DNA of 64,000 nt from Sclerodactyla briareus (taxonomy: Eukaryota > Echinodermata > Holothuroidea > Dendrochirotida > Sclerodactylidae): positions 1 to 64,000 of the forward strand of contig JAODTK010004998.1 of NCBI GenBank assembly GCA_026419785.1, written 5' to 3'. Below, one piece after another: positions 12,333 through 23,700 of the stretch. Position 1 is the stretch's first letter. Every line of letters begins with the position of its first letter. A program made the translations under genes and the position numbers. The notes below the pieces were generated by a model, which searched no databases, had not been told where the DNA came from, and saw only the letters and a list, made by a program, of their open reading frames with translations.

Positions 12333-13078
12333 GTGAGTTTCACATTATTAATCAAGGAAGAATCTGACCAACATACTGCGATATGAAACGTGATCATGAC
12401 ACGTACCAATAATCGGCCGTAGGCCGGCTCTAAAATCGGGCCAGCCTCGTCCTGTAATGTCCCTAATTGTTCACGTATATTGGTCATCGATCTGTATGCT
12501 GAGGATAAAAAACTACCATTAAGCGTGGTTAACATATTTGTTGTAATCATTTATCAAGTATATGGGCGCGTTTCGAGGGTAATCTGACAAAATAGTGTTT
12601 AAAAGAAAGTGTTTAATTCATAGGCACAGTTTTCGGAGTGTATGCGTTGTTTTGGGGATTGTGATTTGGGGATTGTTTCGACACCCTCACTTACTAAATC
12701 AGTTAATCACCCATTCCATCGATAATAGATTGCATGCCGCGATGTGAAATCGACCATGTTATGACGCGAGTTTTTTTTGAATAGATATGAGAGAGATAGG
12801 CTAAAAACTCAGCTAGGTACGTGCTTCGAAGTGCAATGTAACAAGTCCGAGATTATTTTTTATCTTGTAACTTAAACAGTATAAAAAGTTCAAACTAAAG
12901 TTTAGGCTCTAAAGAAGAGGCGAAAAAAAAAGACCTTTGGTCGTAATACGTCTATAAAAATTAATGGGAATATATGGTGGTAAAATGGATATTGTAATTA
13001 GAATTTTCATCGGAGCGCTATGAACAGCAGTTCAACAGACTAATGAGAGATTCTCATTCTTTGAAGAATCCGATTCAG

Positions 13079-13231
13079 AATAACAACAGGCCGTGAAACG
13101 TCCAAGAGATTGTCACGACATTGGCCGACGTGGCAACAGGATAAGTGGAGATTACACCATAACACCAACGGGATGGGATGAAGACGGATTCACCGTCAAC
13201 TGTAATTGACTATAGACGGTGGGATTGGACC
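13079..13231 (+). pseudogene. FReD first exon, copy 1 (frameshifted)
   Basis: The exon runs from a TTCAG acceptor to a GTAAGT donor. It encodes PRDCHDIG, then SGDYTITPTGWDEDGFTVNC, the classic start of a fibrinogen-related domain with its first Cys pair. Just after FTVNCN, two single-base losses relative to copy 2 break the frame at the NMTIDGGNW segment. It is followed at once by a GTAT microsatellite in the intron, as in copy 2. Confidence 0.8.
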
Positions 13232-13242
13232 GTAAGTAGGCG

Positions 13243-13327
13243 TAGTATGTATGTATGTATGTATGGTATGATAGGTATGGATGTATGTATGTATGTATGT
13301 ATTGTATGTATGTATGTATGTATGTAC
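13243..13327 (+). repeat. (GTAT)n microsatellite
   Basis: Interrupted ATGT/GTAT tetranucleotide repeats lie a few bases inside the intron after the first FReD exon. Copy 2 has the same repeat in the same place (48,206-48,300), so the repeat predates the duplication. Confidence 0.9.
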
Positions 13328-13645
13328 GTTTGATACACCGCGCATGGATACATCGTGGGTGTGAAATGTGAAACAGGTTAGGTCTACCGCTAGGGGTGAT
13401 TTGTGGGGTGAGTTTCCCCACTGTGGGGTGATCCGACCCATGACACTGATTTGTTGGAAACCCCGGAGTGCATGGTCTTGCCAAATCTCTTCAAATCCCA
13501 AATCTGGCATCCAAAATGATTGTCTTAGGAAATGCGTTGACTAATTGGAATAAATATTGTAAAAAACAGACCTTAATTGACTCCGAAGAATCTCGAAAAT
13601 CTGTCGATAGGCCACTATGACATTCTTCCATAATGCGCTTTCCAG

Positions 13646-13916
13646 GTAATCCAACGTCGCATCCATATTTGCATCTCTTCCTGAATTTTGACCAAAACTG
13701 GTAAGCTACACGGAAGTTTCGCACTCCATCTGGCTAATTCCTGGATAGGAAACGAAAAGTGTACACACTGACAAACCAGCGAGCTACGAAACTGCGCCTT
13801 GACAATCGTGAACGCAGATCATGACTCGTACCACGCTAAATCTGACTTCTTTCGCATCAACGGGAGTACGGACAACTTATCGTTGATTCGTCTTGGCAAC
13901 TTCCTGGCACTAACAG
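13646..13916 (+). pseudogene. FReD central exon, copy 1 (frameshifted)
   Basis: The exon starts after TTTCCAG and ends before a GTTCTA donor. It aligns with 48,521-48,789. Recognisable parts include VIQRRIH at the start, a Gly/Ser-Trp-Ile-Gly segment corresponding to EFWIG, and SDFFRINGS near the end. Several one-base indels interrupt the frame. In phase it follows the exon ending GGNWT, which restores the usual order of the domain. Confidence 0.75.
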
Positions 13917-14629
13917 GTTCTAAACCGCTCAAATCACGATTAGCTTTGTATTGTGCTAGGTGGTAGAAACTCCCATAGAGAGGGAATTGTGATGGAGAAT
14001 CCCAAAAGAACCATGAAAAACAACCCAATCTAGGCGTGTGTCTGTAGAGGCTTAGCTTTGGTTCGCAAAACACGAATGCAAGCACTATCCATGCTATGTG
14101 TGTCTCGTACAATGAGGACATGACACATCCGTTTGTTGGTCATGTGCCAATCTCTGTGGGACAACAAGCGGTCAGAATCCGGAAACGTTATCATATATAT
14201 ATTTTTTTTTTAAATATTTTCCTATCCTTCAATTCTAACCTGGTAACTGCCACGACCTAAAGTCTAAAAAGCCGATATATTTATGTGGCACGACTCTCCA
14301 ACTATGTTATGAGCCGTATTCTTCACTCTTCGCTCTAGAATCTTCTTTGTGCTGCTGTCGTCAATCTTCTTCAAAAGACAATTAAATATGTATGGTTCTA
14401 CTACATAACTTGTTAATTAGTAGTATACCTAAGAGTAACGTATAATAATATATTATAGGATTAGTATCGAAAGTGACTCGAGGAGTGTGATACCACAATG
14501 TGAAGATTAAGAATTCCATAGAATGGAGTTAAATATAGAGAATAGGAGTGGGAAAATTCATCTGTCACCATCTACGATGTGGAATAGAAAATGGCCGCCG
14601 AAGAAGACTATATATTGTTACATCAGTTA

Positions 14630-15110
14630 GGTTATTGGACGACCCGATGGCATTCCGATTGTGCTCCGTTGGGAGTGACACTTTGCTCTGACTCGGCCCA
14701 CCCTACGAAGGTAATAAGGTGGCAGATAATGGTGACTCGTGGTGGTTCATCCCAGTGTGAAGACTGACCAAAAACCATAGCGAAGAATTCCCCGTTATTT
14801 ATAATATCTGTGCTTATATAGAGAGTTTTCAAATGCCGCGAAAGCCTTCCACATATATACCTCTGATCTTCAGTGATTCGTCACAACCGTAATGGACAGC
14901 ACGCATTACTGACTTGTTCACTCCGACGCATCATTTCAGTACGTCAATATATCGTGTCCCAGGGACTTCTCAATAGGACAGCGCTCGCTACCTCACAGGT
15001 ACCCACTTTTGCACGTGGGTGGCGTGAGACATCTCAGCAGCACTGCGGAAAATCATTGAGCTTCCGATCGGCTCCAACTCGCAATCAATGGTTTTGTAGT
15101 TTGAAGCTCT
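14630..15110. repeat. Module C, related to 42.16-42.74 kb
   Basis: Similarity to 42,480-42,740 is clear from the GACAGCACG stretch (14,894 and 42,536) through TTCACTCC, a CAGTACG segment and TGTCCC. Copy 2 has nothing matching at the syntenic position (near 49,510-49,590), so the module was inserted or moved in copy 1, or lost in copy 2. One frame in both reads TARI followed by LFTP or MFTP, which could mark a shared coding segment. No domain is recognised. Confidence 0.4.
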
Positions 15111-16344
15111 TGCTGACGCTTAATTCCGCGTCCTATAGTTTGTGACATTAGTTGCAGTATATAAATACTAGTAGGTCTACTATGACCATGACATTCCTAA
15201 ATAATGAGAATAATCATGGATTAAATGATTCTGCGTAAAAGAATAAAGAAAACGTGTTGACAAATTAGCATGGGTATTTTTTGTTGGCACAAAACATGAA
15301 TAATTAACGTCAGAGCGTCAGACAGAGTCTGTTCTGATTTGCACTCCAAATGACAGACCTCTCCTGAGTGCTTCCATACTCATTTAAGATACTCATTAAG
15401 ATAGTAAACCATGGAATGGTTTTGTTATCAATGATGATATGGAGACAGTGGAAAATAGAGTTGTGAGTAAGGAATGTTCGTTTGTATCCGGATTGACTTG
15501 GCTTGTGAGAATGCGCACTCTCCACTGTGAATTTCCATGTACGGGCTTAACATTGGTCAGTAAAATTGAAGAGGCAATGTCGTCTGTCGGTTTCCTATGA
15601 CGTCACGAAGAAAAATTGTCTGATATATTCCAAGGTATAGTTTCGATATGCTATAATATCGAATCGCACTTTTTCGCGGAATGCTGCCTGAAGATATTGT
15701 CTCTTCAAACTGGATGATCAGTCTTACTCAGTAGATACACCCTGGCAGACTGGCTGATTTTGAGAAGAAAAAATATAAATATCAGACCGATTAGGCTTCA
15801 GTCGAGTAATGCCGCTCATCTCGGTGGCCCCTCCCGACCTAAGTTTAATGAATGCATCGAGGGGACGTAGAATGGTGGTCCGACTTCAATTTTGGAGATT
15901 ATTTTCAAGTCTCTAACCGAACATGTCATTACTAAAAAAAGAATACCAAGATATATCAATATCATCACTAGCCCAAAATAAACACATCATACCTGCTCCC
16001 CAAAAAAAAGAAAAACCCCATTGGTCGTTCCTATTATTGAATTTTTCTTTCCGGTGATACTTTTTGTTCCCAAACTTCAACAACCCATCCACATCATGTA
16101 AAGGAAGAGTTTTATTGTGTAGCTCGAAATACAAATTGCACAACGCACCCTACATCACTTCTTGCTGGAGGGAGTACTTCTATATTTCACAGAATATAGC
16201 TTCCGTGTTAGTGAGTTCTTTCGTTCGTGTATTGTTGAAGATTTTCACTGGACCAGATGTTACGATTATTACTTCTCCACATCAGAACGTTCTTCATGTT
16301 GAAGTTCCTGTAAAAAAAAGTTCGCTCCATTCCGTCGTTATTAT

Positions 16345-16420
16345 TCTATTATTATATCATAGTAGTAGTAAGTAGTAGTAGTAGTAGTGTAGTAGTAGTA
16401 GTAGTAGTGTAGTAGTACGT
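16345..16420 (+). repeat. (AGT)n microsatellite
   Basis: Interrupted AGT trinucleotide repeats follow an ATT-rich stretch. At the matching position copy 2 has an (ATT)n repeat (50,257-50,342), so the locus changed repeat type after duplication. Confidence 0.9.
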
Positions 16421-16533
16421 GTTCAGAACAACAACGCTTATCCCACCGCTACGGTCATAAAGAATTAATACTCAAAAGTAATGAAATTATACTTACCAAT
16501 CGTTATTGCGTATCAACTTATCTCTTTTTACAG

Positions 16534-16850
16534 CATTTGATCAATGAGACGCAGCAGGGGGCACCCTTCAGCACACCTGGACCAGGCAACACCTCCATAG
16601 ACTCCTACTTACAACGGTGCTGACAATTATAACGATGGCTGGTGGTACCTACAACTGGTTTTATGCTTTCTAACATCAACAATGGCCACGTAGAGAGTTG
16701 GTACTGGTATTATTTTTACCTGGTAGTGATAACCTCTATACAACAGAGATGAAGAACGACCGAAGGAGCGTGAATTCACTGAGCAAGGAATTCAGGGACT
16801 GGATGGTGGGAGTGCGCCAGTAGGAACATGAATGGTTGTATCATATACCA
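16534..16850 (+). pseudogene. FReD C-terminal exon, copy 1 (frameshifted)
   Basis: After a TTTTTACAG acceptor, the exon contains the FReD hallmark ADNYNDGWWYLQL, matching ADTYNAGWWYLNC of copy 2. Further on, TTEMK corresponds to the domain's final strand. Frameshifts occur before and after the GWWY segment, and the Cys after GWWY is lost in this copy. In one frame the end runs past the stop position of copy 2 to a TGA near 16,830. Confidence 0.75.
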
Positions 16851-17867
16851 AGTAAAATTAGAATTTCGTTCTCTTGACGATGGCCTTAGTAACGCAGAGA
16901 AAAGATGAACAATAGGCTTGGTTAGGGGGATGTCTAAAAAACGATAAACCAACAGCGGTTTTAATACTGCAAACGCATTCCCAAATTTTACGATGTGTAT
17001 GTGTGGTTAGAGAAAACGAATGGTGACAGGACTCTCTCACGAGAGAAAGGATCACTGTATTAGCAGTTTATCTGGATATATACATTTTCTGATCTTATAT
17101 ATCTCACGTTAGATTTATAATGGATTTGATTTGAATAGGTCAATGAATGCTCAATTTGAATGATATGTTATTGTTGTCATTAAGTTGTGTGCGCTATAAT
17201 TGCGTGACAAATTTTAATAGCCATATGGTTAACTTAAATATCATGAGAAAAACCTTAAAAACCCATTTGGGTGATGCGATCAGATTCATAGAAAGTTTCA
17301 GTTGTTTAACCTTTAATGTTGTTTAACTTGACACAGTTAACTTAGCGAACGCCCACGATATGTTCAATGGTGTCAGGACAAACGGCTAACATTCGAGAAG
17401 GCACCGTACCTATTCCCCCTCCCGCCAGTTTGGGAGGGTAACACCTTGAACAGCGAAATGCCCTCCAACTTGGACATGTCAGTCTAAAATTTTGTATATG
17501 TCTTTTCGGGGCACCAGGAAGTAAGGGCTTGAGGAGCAGTGCCCAGAATTGCCCAAACTTTTCTCGTTACGTGCCAGTTAGCGTCTGAAATCCAATCACT
17601 AGATCATTGAAGCATGCTCATCGTTCTCACTCGTGGGTTTGTGAAGAAAACAAACATTACATATACTCTCGTAAAACTATGCCCATGTTACGATCCGACT
17701 TCCTGCCGCCAGTACAACTACCTTGGCTATTCTCGTTAAACAATGTACGAAACATCCATTTAATCGGGTCAAATGTAGATGGAAGAGGCAGGTATATACT
17801 GGTTTAACGGCTGATACATCTTTCAGTTATGGATTCACGGTGAATAACCTCAGTGCTGGGTAAAATG

Positions 17868-17871
17868 ATAT
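17868..17871. repeat. Target site duplication ATAT (left)
   Basis: ATAT directly precedes the left LTR and is repeated at 23,697-23,700 after the right LTR. A 4-bp duplication fits a Ty3/gypsy integrase product. Confidence 0.7.
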
Positions 17872-18323
17872 TGTTGACGGCCCGGGGGAGTCACTAACCA
17901 AGACAGACTTAAACATAGACGCAAATAAGGGGGAAACAAAAGAGTCCTGTTGTTCCACTCTAAATACTCTGCGTGTCTCACACATCAACAAAAATAAACG
18001 AACAAGCTTCTATCTATACTTTCGGCTGGTGGCACTGGCAGTGGGACTAAGAAACAAAAATAAGGAATAATATAAGAACTTACATATTGCGGCGTCCAAT
18101 CCCACACAAAATACAACTATTAATACACAATACGAACGCAATACATGTTGAGCTCGCAGGCAGGGCAGCTCTTCCCCAACATCAGCGCCTCAGTGGCCAA
18201 CGCCGCCGGGCGATTATTGTTATGCAAAGCAGAACAATGCAGTAAAGTAAGAAGGTTTACCAATTACGTAACATTTACACGGCGGCAATATAGTCGGAGT
18301 CTGAAGCGTTGACCCCCCGAACA
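17872..18323 (-). repeat. 3' LTR of the gypsy element
   Basis: This is about 452 bases, beginning TGTTGACGG and ending CGAACA on the plus strand. It aligns along its whole length with 23,231-23,696. The differences between the two LTRs are dominated by one-base insertions and deletions. Confidence 0.9.
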
Positions 18324-18338
18324 CTCCCACTCCCCCTA
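18324..18338 (-). other. Polypurine tract
   Basis: On the minus strand the sequence reads AGGGGGAGTGGGAG immediately before the 3' LTR. This is the expected plus-strand primer for a gypsy element. Confidence 0.7.
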
Positions 18339-18649
18339 CAATAGACTGTCCCGAGTCTCAGGAGTACTGTCTCAACAAATGACCAAAATACAGCAAAAAC
18401 ATCACAGTTACATATTCCCCAAAACCAGCCGGCGGCCGACGAGCTCTTCGTGCTCTACCGCTATCTGCCAATTCTGTGCAAACATCGTTCTCAAAATGGT
18501 AACGGATCTTGCCCAGGTGAAGCTGCCTTCTGACCACTCAGATCCCCAGGACACCGCGCTCTGTGTCGATCTTCGGAGACAAATTGAAATCAGCATCGTC
18601 ACCGTTAATTGCCCCTTCCTCGTTCGGAACACCCAGGGCAGCGCTTAGT

Positions 18650-19942
18650 CTATTAAAATGGACAAATAATCCGTTTGCCGTTGTCCAACCGTTTAATCGA
18701 TACACTGCATCGGAAAGTCTCTTAACAACCCGACAAGGACCTTTCCATGGCTCTCAGCTTGGGGTCATCCCAACCCTCCTCGTGGGCACATGCAGCCACA
18801 CATGATCCCTCAGAAAAAGGTTCGCAAGATTGCTTAAGATCGTACCGTTTTTTTGCGTGCTTGGCATTCGCCGGAGGTGTGGTACGAACGAATTGCCTTT
18901 AGAAATTCGCTGAAGACCATGTCAACAGACTCGTTTATACTAGAAGACTCACCGGTGGGTGGCGTACAGAAGATGCCATTGGGTAAAGCAAAAATTTCAC
19001 GTCAAACAAGAAGTTAGGAGTATACCGTGTTGGCTTTCACCTGTTCACGTGCCCACGATATGCAGCCAGGACCTTCATAGGCAGATATTCGTTCCCAGTC
19101 TGTCTGGTCTTCAGCAACGTACATACTCAGCTAGTTTCGCGATTGTTCTATGTAGTCTTTCCACAAGCCCGCTGATTGAGGATGGTAAGGGGCAGTGGTG
19201 CGCGTCTTTTTTGTCGACGTAGTCTGCAAAACTTTCCAAGAATAGGAGCTTTCAAAATTTCTCCTTGATCACTATGGAAACGATTGTGGCACCCCGAACG
19301 AACAAAATTGTCCACAAGACTTTGGCACCGTCTTAGCTTCCGGGTTTGGTAAGGCGTATGCCTCCGCCAATTTGTAAAAAATCACAATTAAAATTAAAAC
19401 CGGTTTCCAGATTGGTCACGGGAAATGGCCCCATAACGTCAACTGCCACTCTTTCCATTGGCGTGACCGACATACGTGTGAATTTACTAATCGCGGCCAG
19501 ACCCTTTTTGGAGGCGCTTTCGGTTAGCACACTTGCAACACTGCCGAACGTAATTCATTACGTCCCGACGATAACCTACCCAATAATAAACTCTGGCGAA
19601 ATTCGCCCAAGAGTACGAGATTGCCCCAGGGACCCCAGTTACACTACTGTGAGCCAATTTGAGTACTTCCTCTCTACACGCAAACGGTAGCAGCAACTGC
19701 TTATACATCATAGAGCCAATATCCCATAAAAACATCACGGTACGCCTGCAATCCTCGAATTTAAGGGCCAATGCGTCAATATATACCAATACATTTGGTT
19801 GTTTCGAACAATGTGAAATTTCGGCGTAACGCGCGTAAGCGTTTCTGCAACGCAATGCTTTATGATCGGCCTCAGGGTCGGGATCATTTCCATGCAGGTC
19901 TTTATATGCTGTCATTGCCAATTCTGAAGACCCCAGCGACAC
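18650..19942 (-). pseudogene. Gypsy integrase region (broken)
   Basis: The minus frame at 19,487-19,942 (151 codons) holds the zinc-binding H2C2-type segment of a retroviral-type integrase: LKLAHSS, then YYWVGYRRDVMNYVRQCCKC. The following frame (19,333-19,530) has VAVDVMGPFPVTN, the start of the catalytic core with its first acidic residue. The rest of the core toward 18,650 is fragmented by stops and shifts. The normal role is to insert the cDNA into host DNA. Confidence 0.8.
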
Positions 19943-20154
19943 ATGAAGCTCCCCTCCCCCCTTGGGTGATCACTAACAACGGTCGGGGGTTGCGCAAATT
20001 CAGGGCGCCTGGATGGGGCGTCGGGCTTGACATGCGAACTACCTGCCTGTTGATGTACGTAAACAAAACACGCTTAAGTAACTCCAGGCCAGCGAGCCAG
20101 AATGCCTTCAGGCTCATTGAAATGAGAACCATTTCAAAGAACTATGGTCAGTCC

Positions 20155-20400
20155 TCAAAATGAATGTTTTCCGGACAAGTAATGCCGGAAGTGCTTGGTT
20201 ACACTAACCATGGCCAGTAACTCTCTTTTCGTAGTACGGTATTTGACCTCACTCCTAGATAACTTCTTACTCATGAATGCAATAGGATGGATCCCTACCA
20301 TCCTCCCCAATCTGGGACAAAACGCCCCCAATACCAACCTTGCTGGGCATCGGTATCGACAATGAAAGTCTCCTCAAAATTAGGATATTTGAGCACGGGG
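20155..20400 (-). pseudogene. Gypsy RNase H region (partial)
   Basis: The minus frame contains HPIAFMSKKLSRSEVKYRTT and KRELLAMV, then KHFRHYLSGKHSF. This is the typical RNase H-like segment that follows gypsy reverse transcriptase and degrades the RNA of the hybrid. The frame is interrupted on both sides. Confidence 0.85.
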
Positions 20401-20699
20401 CATTAACAGGGGCAGCCTTAAGGGATGGAACGCATCTCATGCTCAGGTTCCAACAAACGGCTCTTTCTCTGTAAGCCTATGCCAATGGGCGGTTTCTTGC
20501 GAAAATCTTAAACGAATTTCGGTAAAATGCGACATAACCCTAAGAAGCTTCTCAATTCTTTAACGTTACCGGGGGTGTGCCACTCCTTCACTGCCTAACC
20601 TAGTAGGGTCAGTTCGCACCCCGCCCCCCCGAAACTAAGTGCCAAGGTAAAGTACATCCCTCTGAAACAAAGCGCACTTTGATGGATTCAACTTCAAAT

Positions 20700-21110
20700 T
20701 CGCTTGGCGGAGCCTTTGGAACACTTGTTTGAGCCTTTGAATTTGAGAGTCCAAAAGGACTTACGTAGATGATAACATATCCAAATACACCAAAACAAAC
20801 CTCCCAACTGAGACCAGCTACAAACAGACCATTAACGCTCGAATGTCTGGGGGAGTTTGTTTAAACCTAAAAGGATAACTTGGTACTCGTACAGGACCTC
20901 GACCCGTAGTAAATGCCGTCTTAGGCCGGCATCAGGGCAAATTCTCTGCCAGTAACCACTCTTAAATCGAGAGTGGAAAACCGCTAGAGCTTGATAACGA
21001 ATCAAGTTTTCTTCCAATTTGGAAGGGGATACGAATCCTTAACGTTAACGCATTAAGTTTGCGATATCAGTGGCAAAAAACGGGTAATACCGTCTTTTTT
21101 CTGACCAAAA
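20700..21110 (-). pseudogene. Gypsy reverse transcriptase region (broken)
   Basis: A minus frame at 20,832-21,017 shows the RT core: FKSGYWQRI for the LDLRSGYWQ-type motif, then LLGLNKLPQTFER for the FGL..AP.TFQR-type motif. About 60 bases beyond it, around 20,775-20,800, a VLVYLD stretch marks the catalytic motif, but one base is missing there, so the second Asp is lost in the read sequence. Inactive as written. Confidence 0.8.
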
Positions 21111-21539
21111 TCTTGGGCTCGCCCATGGGCTTTGGGACTTTGTATCACACCACTTCAGCATCTCCTCAACTCTTCAACTTCCTCTATTACAAAAATAGGG
21201 GACCCTACGCGCATCTGTTTAACGGGACAGCATTACCAGTATTAATACGGTGGTACACCAGCTAGTTCGTCCTATCTCCCATTACACGAAAACAGTCGCT
21301 TATTTGCTGGACAACAACTCATGCGCTTCGTATTGATCGTTGCTAAAATTTTAGTGCTTCTCATGAAACAACTGTTCCAAAGCAGGGCTCTTGTAATTTA
21401 CCTCTGCATCCAATTTCAGCGTTGTTCAAATGGGATGCAACAATGCTACACATGGTCCTTATATTTTTTCCAGGACAACCGGCTCATCGGACACCTTCAT
21501 AACCCTAATAGGAACATCATTTCTATCACGTTCTAACTA

Positions 21540-23200
21540 GGGAATGAGGCAATCACAACCCCCCTGTCTCTCTGGAGAAAACGATCTGTAGGTTCAACAG
21601 CTCCCGTCGGGTAACCCCAGCCTGATTGATTATCGAAACTTTGGACTGTCACATGGTCTCACCGAGGGGGCACTCCGATTGTTCGACAAACCACAATCCT
21701 ACACACCTAGGCAACCTGGGAGATTCAGCCCCATATACGAGCTTAACCGATTGAACCTCAAACAACACATCATTTTAGGAGGTTAATCACCGCATTGTGG
21801 GCCCTCAAAGTCAGACACATCATTCGATATGCACGACATTCCCAATGAGACTTTTCTTCTACATTTCACACGACCAATGATGCATTTGGATGGTCCCCGT
21901 ACCCAAAATTTCAATAGAATTACCCCCAGCCCCCATACGGGAATAACTCTTAGGTTTGAAAGTTTCTTTAAATCGTGAAGGCAATAGCTACCAACACCCG
22001 ATGAAGGTTGTATAAGGGCGACCCAGTATCAATAGGAATTTTTTAATCCAGCCCATGGGAAGCCCACACATACATTCCTATCAGCTCTCGAGGCTCTACA
22101 GCCAAAGGGACCATAGGCTCCATGACCAGTTGACCTAGTTCAAACCCGACGTTTGATTGGGTTCACGAGCGAAATTACCCCTGTGAATTCTGGGACAGTC
22201 ACGACGGAAATGGCGGGCGGTTCCCAATTCCCAACAACCCACAATTAGGGCCGCCCGGGTCACAGGATCGCACATGTTTGCTTTCTGCAAGGAAGGATTA
22301 ATTCACTTGCAGTTGGCACCACGGTAACAGCTAACTTCGAAACTGTCAGTTAGGCTCTTTTCCGACCATAATCATGCTTACTGCCTTCGGTACTAGCGAC
22401 CACCCCATTCTAGCTGGGTATCACCCCGACACCCTCAATCTTTGAACGCTTTCCTCCTCTAGTGCACAATGTACCGCTTCCGTCAATGTTTTGGGTTTGT
22501 TTCTCCTCACAACTAACCTTAAGACACTTGACTAAGCGCCGCCAGGGGAAAATGAGCTTTAACATCTCTTCACGTAATTTGCTTAATGGGCGTCAGGGTA
22601 CCCCAGATTAGTCAATCTCCGGACTCCTGCCGCAAGCTCTACCAAACGGTCTACCCTTCCCTTTGAACCCTTGCACGAAGTGAGCCGATACAAATCCCTA
22701 TGATGGCGGATTTAATCGCAACTTCAAATGTTATACTAACACTTAGTAAAATCGTTCCCTCCGTTCTAAAAACAGGCTATCCTGTACACCCTGTAGGGAC
22801 TCTCCCCGCAAACAGAAAACTGCCAAAAATTTAACCTTTTCGCTATTCGTACCACTTTTGATTATCCGAGCATCGCTTAAAGTGCAGAAGGAAATCATCA
22901 AAATTTCCCGACCCATCGAAGGGACGAGGATTAAACCACAGGGCTTACGAGGGAGGAAAACGATGGTAAGCCCTACGCCTGCTTGGACCCCCAGCCACTG
23001 TACTACAATTACCTAACCGTAACGTAAGTCCCCATTGCACGACCCCCAGGGGGAGCTGCCACTACTACCCACCCGGTGTGGATCTGGACAGAGACGCCCT
23101 TCCCATTACCCCAAGCAGTTCCAGCCGATTAAGTTTTGACTACGCCTCTCAAAAATATCCCTAATCTCCCGCCTTCCCTTAAAGTGTCTTCCATAGACAT
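21540..23200 (-). other. Presumed gypsy gag and protease region
   Basis: This lies between the primer-binding site and the RT, where gag and protease should be. No long frame survives on the minus strand, and I cannot confirm a capsid or protease motif. A decayed Cys/His cluster near 22,250-22,310 could be a zinc knuckle remnant, but that is weak. Assigned by position only. Confidence 0.4.
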
Positions 23201-23210
23201 TTCGCCAATA

Positions 23211-23226
23211 TCCCACTTTGACACCA
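23211..23226 (-). other. Primer-binding site, tRNA-Leu type
   Basis: On the minus strand the sequence is TGGTGTCAAAGTGGGA, placed a few bases after the 5' LTR. It matches the TGGTGTCAGAAGTGGGA type complementary to a tRNA-Leu 3' end, with one base missing. This fixes the transcription direction of the element. Confidence 0.75.
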
Positions 23227-23230
23227 AATT

Positions 23231-23696
23231 TGTACGGCCCGTGGGAATTCACTAAAACAAGACACAACTTAAACATAGTACAGCAAAAATAAGGGGGAAC
23301 ACAGAAGTTCCGTTTGTTCCACTTCTTAAAATACTACTTGCGTGTCTCACAACATTAACACAATAAACGAAACAAGCTTCTTCTCTATACTCCGCTGGTG
23401 GCACTGGCAGTGGGAATAAGAAACAAAGAAGAAATAATATAAGAACTTACATATTGCGGCGTCCCAATCCCACACAAAACACAACTATTTAACACAATAA
23501 GAACCGCAATACAGTCCTGATTCTTCGCAGGCAGGGCAGCTCTCACCAACATCAAGCCGCCTCAGTGCCAACGCCCGACGGGGATTATTGTATGCAAGTC
23601 CAGAACAATGACAGTAGTAAGTAGGTATCCAAGTACGTAACTCCTTACACGCTGGCAACTATTAGAGTACGGAGTCAGAAGAGTGACCCCGCAACA
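23231..23696 (-). repeat. 5' LTR of the gypsy element
   Basis: This is about 466 bases, matching 17,872-18,323 throughout and ending in GCAACA. Its outer end abuts the ATAT target duplication. It would carry the element's promoter, but I cannot assign a TATA box with confidence. Confidence 0.9.
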
Positions 23697-23700
23697 ATAT

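Larger units (their letters stand above)
4890..17867 (+). repeat. Segmental duplication, copy 1 (FReD gene unit)
   Basis: Long-range colinear similarity links this stretch to 36,800-51,296 in the same orientation. Anchors read directly include 5,114 with 37,046, 9,680 with 44,686, 12,068 with 47,426, 13,079 with 48,048, 15,305 with 49,751 and 17,829 with 51,258. Both introns and exons match, so whole genomic DNA was copied, not an mRNA. Differences are substitutions plus many small indels. Copy 1 alone has a SINE at 7.69 kb and an extra module at 14.63-15.11 kb. Copy 2 alone has extra repeat DNA at about 39-41.8 kb. The right edge of copy 1 is cut by the gypsy insertion. The left edge is approximate. 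Confidence 0.85.
17872..23696 (-). mobile_element. Ty3/gypsy LTR retrotransposon
   Basis: The element is delimited by two direct LTRs ending in the inverted TGTTG/CAACA pair and is flanked by ATAT. It is transcribed on the minus strand. Next to the 23.2-23.7 kb LTR lies a primer-binding site, and next to the 17.9-18.3 kb LTR a polypurine tract. Internal order on the minus strand is a presumed gag region, reverse transcriptase, RNase H and integrase, which is the gypsy order. At about 5.8 kb it has full-length size, but all frames are broken by small indels, so it is not competent as read. It inserted into the right flank of duplication copy 1. Confidence 0.9.

Noticed and set aside
11933..12550. 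205-codon minus-strand frame
   Set aside because: It lies antisense to the isolated FReD exon at 12,068-12,332, which is clearly coding on the plus strand. The long minus frame is a shadow.
13243..13327. CRISPR array
   Set aside because: Tetranucleotide repeats without spacers. No array of repeats with unique spacers exists anywhere in the window.
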